This document shows, piece by piece, positions 60,401 through 64,000 of a DNA stretch of 64,000 nt (position 1 is its first letter; the number at the start of each line of letters is the position of its first letter). The translations under genes were made by a program, and so were the position numbers. The notes under the pieces are model-generated. The model saw only the letters and a list, made by a program, of their open reading frames with translations, was not told the DNA's origin and made no database searches. Origin of the DNA: Streptomyces sp. 135 (GTDB lineage Bacteria; Actinomycetota; Actinomycetes; Streptomycetales; Streptomycetaceae). Where the stretch lies: contig NZ_CP075691.1 in assembly GCF_020026305.1 (NCBI RefSeq), positions 3,286,001 through 3,350,000 on the forward strand, written 5' to 3'.

Positions 60401-60960
60401 ACGAGCTGGGCGTCACGCCGGACAAGCGGGTCGTGCTGTACGCGCCGACCTACCGGGACCATCTCGCGTACGCCCCCGGCCGGTTCCGCTACGAGCCGGC
60501 GCTCGACTTCCGCGCCGCCGAGTCGGTGCTCGGCGACGACCACGTCCTGCTGGTGCGCAAGCACCCGTTGACGGCGGGCCGGCTTCCGGGCGCCCGCGCG
60601 CCGTTCGTGCGGGACGTGTCGGCCCATCCCCGGGCCGCCGAACTCCTGCTCATCGCCGACGTGCTGGTGACGGACTACTCCTCGCTGATGTTCGACTTCG
60701 CGCACACCGGGCGCCCGATGCTCTTCCACGCCTACGACCTGGAGCACTACCGCGACACCGTGCGCGGCTTCTACCTCGACTTCGAGACGAGCGCGCCGGG
60801 GCCGCTGCTCGCCTCCACCGATGAGGTCGTCGAGGCGCTGCGCGACCTGGACGCCATCGCGGCCCGGCACACGGACGCGTACACGGCCTTCCGTGAGGCG
60901 TACTGCGACCTGGACGACGGCCGGGCCGCGGCCCGCGTCGCGGAGAGGCTGATGCGGTGA
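57433..60960 (+). CDS. Large GT2 / beta-sandwich / glycerophosphotransferase fusion
   Basis: 1175 residues from a GTG (AAAGG 9 nt upstream). GT2 at 1-330 (LSVVVPIYNVEEFLEECLES, MVDDGSTDGS, FVDSDDVVPHDAYERM). Middle ~375-780 is a series of beta-rich domains of the kind also seen in the small gene at 51385. C-terminal ~800-1170 is TagF-like: SPRNDVLFGDDR, LYAPTYRDHLAY, LLVRKHPLTAG, VLVTDYSSLMFDFAHTGRPM. The first catalytic position reads TWNGAPLKRIG with Asn 909 where the neighbour at 55184 has His (HHGTPLK). It may use another donor or be altered in activity. The stop overlaps the next GTG. Confidence 0.88.
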   Translation: MQPRLSVVVPIYNVEEFLEECLESIARQTVNGVAGPGRHDGPDGPDGPRGLECVMVDDGSTDGSPLIAREFAARDPRFVYVRQRNAGLSAARNTGVRKASPTAEFLTFVDSDDVVPHDAYERMIASLDETGSDFATGNVWRLTERGRSQAWQYKWLTEPRTRTHISRDLDLLSDRVAWNKVFRRSFWDRHRFAFPEGKLYEDTPVMIPAHFLAHSVDVLSDHVYYWRIREGSITRRRTDVKGVRDRIAACAHVSGFLARHAPEMKKTYDASCLRDDFVYFLEGLPMGGPEYRTAFMTDAAAFLRRADPAVITGLPVDLRVKWHLVREARTAELIDLLAFERANGTAFHVRGALRRRAAYPGIGRVPEKLTRVGRGELPVVARAGEARWGDDGKLRISGYAYVRNLEATRPGHSVKAGLLRSTRSKGRLRRVPTRTVAAPQATEQSRQRLHCYDLAGFEMTVDPEQLRTGGAWRPGNWLLGVVVAGHGTVRRAAVRAAEGASAQSLVRELGDGLRLVLGHSKGRLVLRVQEYAARVEAHRRDGGDVVLSGGLPGRVRPRALRLTHKHSGTDVDYPVALADDRFEVRVRLADLTGVAPTPHLAPKEVEPPHGDRWQANLVLPDGTLKSLAAALALAPGRYASDDGRELCATANDRGELVVEVTRQPVADRVAWGADGTLTVEMLASEAAWPEAELVLRHSGRDEELTVPAERVADDRLRAVVAPGGGALREGRWYAFLRDTGSAPGQAGQAGQAEIGMPVRLLASVAAGLPLHRGVEGREFTVDRRFGDRLLVEAGSVLARTERGAYRQHRLRTTHYPRHRGQPLTDAVLYLDGDSPRAVHEELVRRGADVEHLWVTHDQQTRVPAGAKGVEEHSAAWYEALARCRRIVTAGHLPDFFERREGQTVVQTWNGAPLKRIGTDLTDSLYADHGHLDALPRLSRQWDVLVSPNRFSTPHLGRALAYDGEVLEAGSPRNDVLFGDDRQKVAERVRHELGVTPDKRVVLYAPTYRDHLAYAPGRFRYEPALDFRAAESVLGDDHVLLVRKHPLTAGRLPGARAPFVRDVSAHPRAAELLLIADVLVTDYSSLMFDFAHTGRPMLFHAYDLEHYRDTVRGFYLDFETSAPGPLLASTDEVVEALRDLDAIAARHTDAYTAFREAYCDLDDGRAAARVAERLMR

Positions 60961-62522
60961 GCGGCACGCTCCTCGTGCGCAGGACCGTCCACGGCGCGAC
61001 GGCTTTGGGGGGCGGCCCCCGGTGGCGCCCCTCCCCCTACGCGGTGTTCGGCGGACTGTTCTGGCTGGTGATGTCGCTGGCGTTCTGGCGGGTGCCGATG
61101 TGCTGCGACTTCGGGCAGCACGCGGCGGTCGTGGAGCGCCTCAAGGACGACCTCCTGCACCCCGCGCACCCGATGGCCGACCTGCCGGGCGACGGCAGCG
61201 CGTACTACTCGCCGTACGCGGTCGCCCAGGGCCTGTTCGCCAAGGCGACCGACCTGGCGGGCTGGCAGGTCGTCAAGATCTCGGGCCCGCTCAACCTCAT
61301 CGTCCTGCTCACCGGCATCGGCCGGTTCGTGCGGCTCCTGACGCCCCGCCCATGGGCCCCCGTCCTCGCGCTGTTCGCGATGGTGCTGCTCTGGGGCACG
61401 CGCATGGCGTGGTGGAGCGGCTATCTGGGCCTGATGTCGATGACGGGGAACCTCGGCTACCCGTCGACGTTCGCGATCGGCCTGGCGTTCTGGGCGTGGG
61501 CGTGGGCCGGTTCGCTGGCACGGGGCCCGCGCAGAAGGGGCCTTGGGGCGTACGTCGGTCTGGGCGCCCTGTGCGGGACCGTCCTGCTCATCCATCCGAT
61601 CTCGTCGGTGGCGGCGGTGATCGGCGTGGTCGCGTTCGCGGCGTCCGGCCGGAAGGTGTGGATGTGGGCGGCGACCGGCGCGACCGCGGCCCTGATCGCG
61701 TCGCTCTGGCCGTACTACAGCGTCTTCTCCCTGGTCGGCGACGGCAGCGTCGACTGGATCCACCGCCAGCTCTACACCGAGATGCCCCAGCGCTTCTGGC
61801 TGGCGCTGCTCGGTCTGCCCGCCCTGTGGCTGCGCTTCCGCAGGGACCGCGCGGACCCGCTGGTGCTGATGTTCGCCCTGGAGTGCGCGGTCGTCGCGTA
61901 CGGCTGGGTCAGCGGCCACTACACCTACGGCCGCATCCTTGGACTGACGCTGGTGCCCCTGCAGTTCGCCCTGGCCATCGAGCTTGCGGCGCCGCGGCCC
62001 TGGGGGTGGCGGCGGGGCGCGCTCGCGGGGGCGGCGGCGCTCGGGGCCTGCGTGGGGTTCTTCCAGATCCAGGCGGGGGCGGTGGTGCCGCGGGCGCTGG
62101 ATCCCATCGGGTTCGACCAGCCGCCGCGCTGGCCGGACTACGGCTGGGCGGTCGGCCACATGCGGCGCGGCGACGTCGTGCTGACCGACGGCTACCGCCC
62201 CACCCGGTCCGTGCCCGCGTACGGCGCCAACCTCGTCGCCCCGGCCTGGCCGGACGCCTCGCTGGACGAGGACGTCCGGGGCCGCCGTCTGGCCGCCGTG
62301 CGCGCGTACCTCTCCCCCGACTCGACACGCGAGGAGCGCGCGGCGATCGTGCGCCGCTACGAGGTGCGGTGGCTGCTGCTCTCCCCCGGCCAGAAGGTGC
62401 CGCACGAGGCGGTGGTCGTCGACTGGAGCCGGCACACCGGCGAGGTGCTGGCGCGGGTCGGCGGTCCGAAGCACCCGAACCGGGACGGTGCGGCACCCCG
62501 GAATACCCCCCTAATCGGATAA
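60957..62522 (+). CDS. Polytopic membrane protein of the glycopolymer cluster (GT-C-like)
   Basis: 521 residues, GTG overlapping the previous stop. About 9-10 membrane helices between residues ~28 and 370 and a C-terminal extracytoplasmic part of ~120 residues (GWAVGHMRRGDVVLTDGYRP ... VRWLLLSPGQKVPHEAVVVD). An early loop has DFGQHAAVVERLKDDLLHP, where Asp/His in the first external loop is typical of GT-C glycosyltransferases that use lipid-linked sugars. Co-transcription with the transferases suggests it adds decorations outside the membrane or works in export. The family cannot be named with confidence. Confidence 0.75.
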   Translation: MSGTLLVRRTVHGATALGGGPRWRPSPYAVFGGLFWLVMSLAFWRVPMCCDFGQHAAVVERLKDDLLHPAHPMADLPGDGSAYYSPYAVAQGLFAKATDLAGWQVVKISGPLNLIVLLTGIGRFVRLLTPRPWAPVLALFAMVLLWGTRMAWWSGYLGLMSMTGNLGYPSTFAIGLAFWAWAWAGSLARGPRRRGLGAYVGLGALCGTVLLIHPISSVAAVIGVVAFAASGRKVWMWAATGATAALIASLWPYYSVFSLVGDGSVDWIHRQLYTEMPQRFWLALLGLPALWLRFRRDRADPLVLMFALECAVVAYGWVSGHYTYGRILGLTLVPLQFALAIELAAPRPWGWRRGALAGAAALGACVGFFQIQAGAVVPRALDPIGFDQPPRWPDYGWAVGHMRRGDVVLTDGYRPTRSVPAYGANLVAPAWPDASLDEDVRGRRLAAVRAYLSPDSTREERAAIVRRYEVRWLLLSPGQKVPHEAVVVDWSRHTGEVLARVGGPKHPNRDGAAPRNTPLIG

Positions 62523-62536
62523 TTACGAGAAACCAC

Positions 62537-62542
62537 TAATAT
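62537..62542 (+). promoter_or_regulatory. -10-like TAATAT placing the transcript start at the GTG of the last gene
   Basis: TAATAT ends 8 nt before the G of the GTG at 62550, the spacing expected between a -10 element and +1. Together with the lack of any Shine-Dalgarno sequence (ATTTCCCCC precedes the start) this suggests leaderless translation. The -35 region is poor. Confidence 0.4.
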
Positions 62543-62549
62543 TTCCCCC

Positions 62550-64000
62550 GTGGACCGCATCCCGCCTCACCCGACTGCCCAGAACCCATCCGCCCCTAAC
62601 CCGTCCGCCGACCAGGTCTCCGTCGTCGTGATCGGCTACGACGACGCCGCCCATGTCGCGGACGCGGTGCGCTCCGCGCTGGCCCAGGGCCCCGTCGTCC
62701 GCGAGGTGATCGCCGTCGACGACTGCTCGACGGACGGCAGCGACGCGGTCCTCGCCGGCCTCGCGGAGCGGGACCGGCGCGTGCGGGTGATCCGCCGCGC
62801 GAGCAACAGCGGCGGCTGCGGCACCCCCCGCAACGACGGGATCGACGCCGCGTCGGCGCCGTACGTGATGTTCCTGGACAGCGACGACGTGCTGCCGCCC
62901 GGCGCGGCGGCCGCGCTGCTCGCCGCGGCCGAACGGCACGGCGCCGAGGTCGCGTCGGGGCTGTGCGTGCGCCGCGAACTGCCCTCGGGCCGCGAGGTGC
63001 CCTGGCAGCCGGAGCTCTACGCCAAGGCCCGGCTCGTCGCCCGGCCCGAGCTGCGCACCCGCCTCGTCCACGACACGCTCTGCGTCAACAAGCTCTACCG
63101 CACCGGCTTCCTGCGCGAACACGGCATCCGCTTCCCCGAAGGCCGCTTCGTCTACGAGGACTTCGTCTTCACCGCGCGCGTGCTCGCCGCGGGCCCGCGC
63201 ATCGCGCTCGTCCCCGACACGGTGTACGTGTGGCACGTGCGGCGCGCCGCCGCCAAACTCTCCATCTCCCTGGACCGCTCGGGAATCACCAACTGGCAGG
63301 CCCGCATGGAGGCCCACCGCCAGGCCGTGGAGATCCTGCGGGACGCGCCGGGGCCCGGCGGCAAGCGGCTGGCGCGGGCGGCCCGCGCCAAGTTCATCGA
63401 CCACGGGCTGCGCATGTACGCCCGTGAACTGACCGCGCGCGGCGAGGAGTACCGGCGCGAGTGGTGGGCGCTCACGCGGGCGTACCTGGAGACGTTCGAC
63501 GCCGCCGACCTCGACGCCGCGCCCGCTCCGGGCCGCGTCATCGCGCGCGTCGTCCTCGCCTCCGAACAGCCGCGCGACCTGGGCCGCCTCAAGCAGGTGG
63601 CGGCGCGCCCCGCGCGGCTCGCGCCGCCGTATCCGAGGGCGGCCGACGGCACGCCCGTGTGGGCGGCGGACCTGCCCCAGGTCACCCTGGAGCACCTGCT
63701 GGTACGCCCCGTGCGGCTGCTCCCCCTCGCGGTCGACGGCGAGCTGCGGCCCCGCGCGGGCGGCAGCCGGCTCACGCTGCGGCTGCGCGAGCTGTACGGG
63801 CGGGTCGCGGCCGCGGGCCCCGACACCGTCGACGTCGAACTGGTGCACCGGCACAGCGGCCTGCCGGGCCTGCGCAGGACCGCGGCGTTCGGCCCCGAGC
63901 GGCCCGGCGAGACCTGGACCGCGGAGGTCCTGCTCGACCTCGGGTCACTGGACGGCGGCGTGTGGGACCTGCGGCTGCGGGTCCGCTTCGCCGACGGGAC
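62550..64000 (+). CDS. GT2 glycosyltransferase of the glycopolymer cluster (runs off the window)
   Basis: At least 483 residues. GTG at 62550. A Pro/Ser-rich start is followed by a GT2 domain (QVSVVVIGYDDAAHVADAVR, VDDCSTDGSD, FLDSDDVLPPGAAAALL, YEDFVFTARVLAAG). From ~300 it turns into beta-rich segments (LEHLLVRPVRLLPLAVDGEL) like those in the 57433 gene, so a glycerophosphotransferase domain may follow outside the window. There is no ribosome site. A TAATAT hexamer ends 8 nt before the GTG, which suggests a leaderless transcript. The 27 bp before it are unusually A/T-rich. Confidence 0.85.
   Translation, partial: MDRIPPHPTAQNPSAPNPSADQVSVVVIGYDDAAHVADAVRSALAQGPVVREVIAVDDCSTDGSDAVLAGLAERDRRVRVIRRASNSGGCGTPRNDGIDAASAPYVMFLDSDDVLPPGAAAALLAAAERHGAEVASGLCVRRELPSGREVPWQPELYAKARLVARPELRTRLVHDTLCVNKLYRTGFLREHGIRFPEGRFVYEDFVFTARVLAAGPRIALVPDTVYVWHVRRAAAKLSISLDRSGITNWQARMEAHRQAVEILRDAPGPGGKRLARAARAKFIDHGLRMYARELTARGEEYRREWWALTRAYLETFDAADLDAAPAPGRVIARVVLASEQPRDLGRLKQVAARPARLAPPYPRAADGTPVWAADLPQVTLEHLLVRPVRLLPLAVDGELRPRAGGSRLTLRLRELYGRVAAAGPDTVDVELVHRHSGLPGLRRTAAFGPERPGETWTAEVLLDLGSLDGGVWDLRLRVRFADG

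Overview
The window is a stretch of a Streptomyces (or close actinomycete) chromosome. The evidence is very high G+C with G/C-biased third codon positions, many GTG and TTG starts, overlapping GTGA/ATGA gene junctions, a rare TTA (bldA-type) codon, a tmRNA encoding the tag ANTKRDSFALAA, and a gene order (murA, HU, malic enzyme, HelD-like helicase, ECF sigma/anti-sigma, nnaR, narK, matAB, smpB, ftsX, ftsE, prfB, pkaB, pkaA) that I recall from the S. coelicolor SCO2949 to SCO2990s region. SCO numbers are from memory and were not checked.

Layout. 1-3.0 kb: minus-strand xanthine-dehydrogenase-type molybdoenzyme operon (FAD subunit, 2Fe-2S subunit with a very long low-complexity N-terminus, start of the Mo subunit). 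3.3-8.3 kb: GH20 hexosaminidase, DUF3039 protein, divergent MFS/LysR pair, YqgE. 8.5-14.7 kb: murA and HU facing each other across a perfect terminator, malic enzyme, a possible small RNA, HelD-like helicase. 14.7-16.8 kb: anti-sigma, ECF sigma, CGNR zinc finger. 16.9-19.6 kb: nitrate module nnaR and narK, with a GlnR-like box. 19.7-22.1 kb: MarR regulator divergent from an EamA transporter and an NAD(P)-binding protein, with CTCAACGTTGAG operators. 22.1-24.2 kb: small secreted proteins and lipoproteins, one interrupted by a stop. 24.4-28.7 kb: acyltransferase, matB and matA (aggregation polysaccharide). 28.8-31.2 kb: LysR/MFS divergent pair. 31.1-39.4 kb: housekeeping block (D,D-carboxypeptidase, tmRNA, SmpB, S41 protease, FtsX, FtsE, tiny zinc-ribbon membrane protein, LAETG-anchored wall protein, RF2). 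39.5-46.3 kb: two membrane Ser/Thr kinases next to an FHA plus EssC/EccC-like ATPase. 46.4-50.7 kb: F420/FMN-type oxidoreductase and a sugar ABC importer without its own ATPase. 50.75-51.24 kb: a roughly 200-bp direct duplication. 51.4-64 kb: a cell-wall or capsular glycopolymer cluster with a GT4-Stealth fusion, two GT2-glycerophosphotransferase fusions, a polytopic membrane protein and another GT2 running off the end.

How the genes work together. Several blocks act at the envelope: peptidoglycan precursor synthesis (murA), D,D-carboxypeptidase, FtsEX, PNAG-type matAB, a sortase substrate, and a phosphodiester-linked polymer cluster whose enzymes are built as fusions. PkaA/PkaB beside an FHA protein suggests a phosphothreonine-reading module.

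Quality caution. At least five junctions in otherwise conserved genes (anti-sigma, matA, pkaB, pkaA, and two in the FHA/ATPase gene) need a one-base correction in G/C runs. I think most are consensus errors of the assembly rather than pseudogenes. The in-frame TAA at 22365-22367 is a substitution-type disruption and looks more real.
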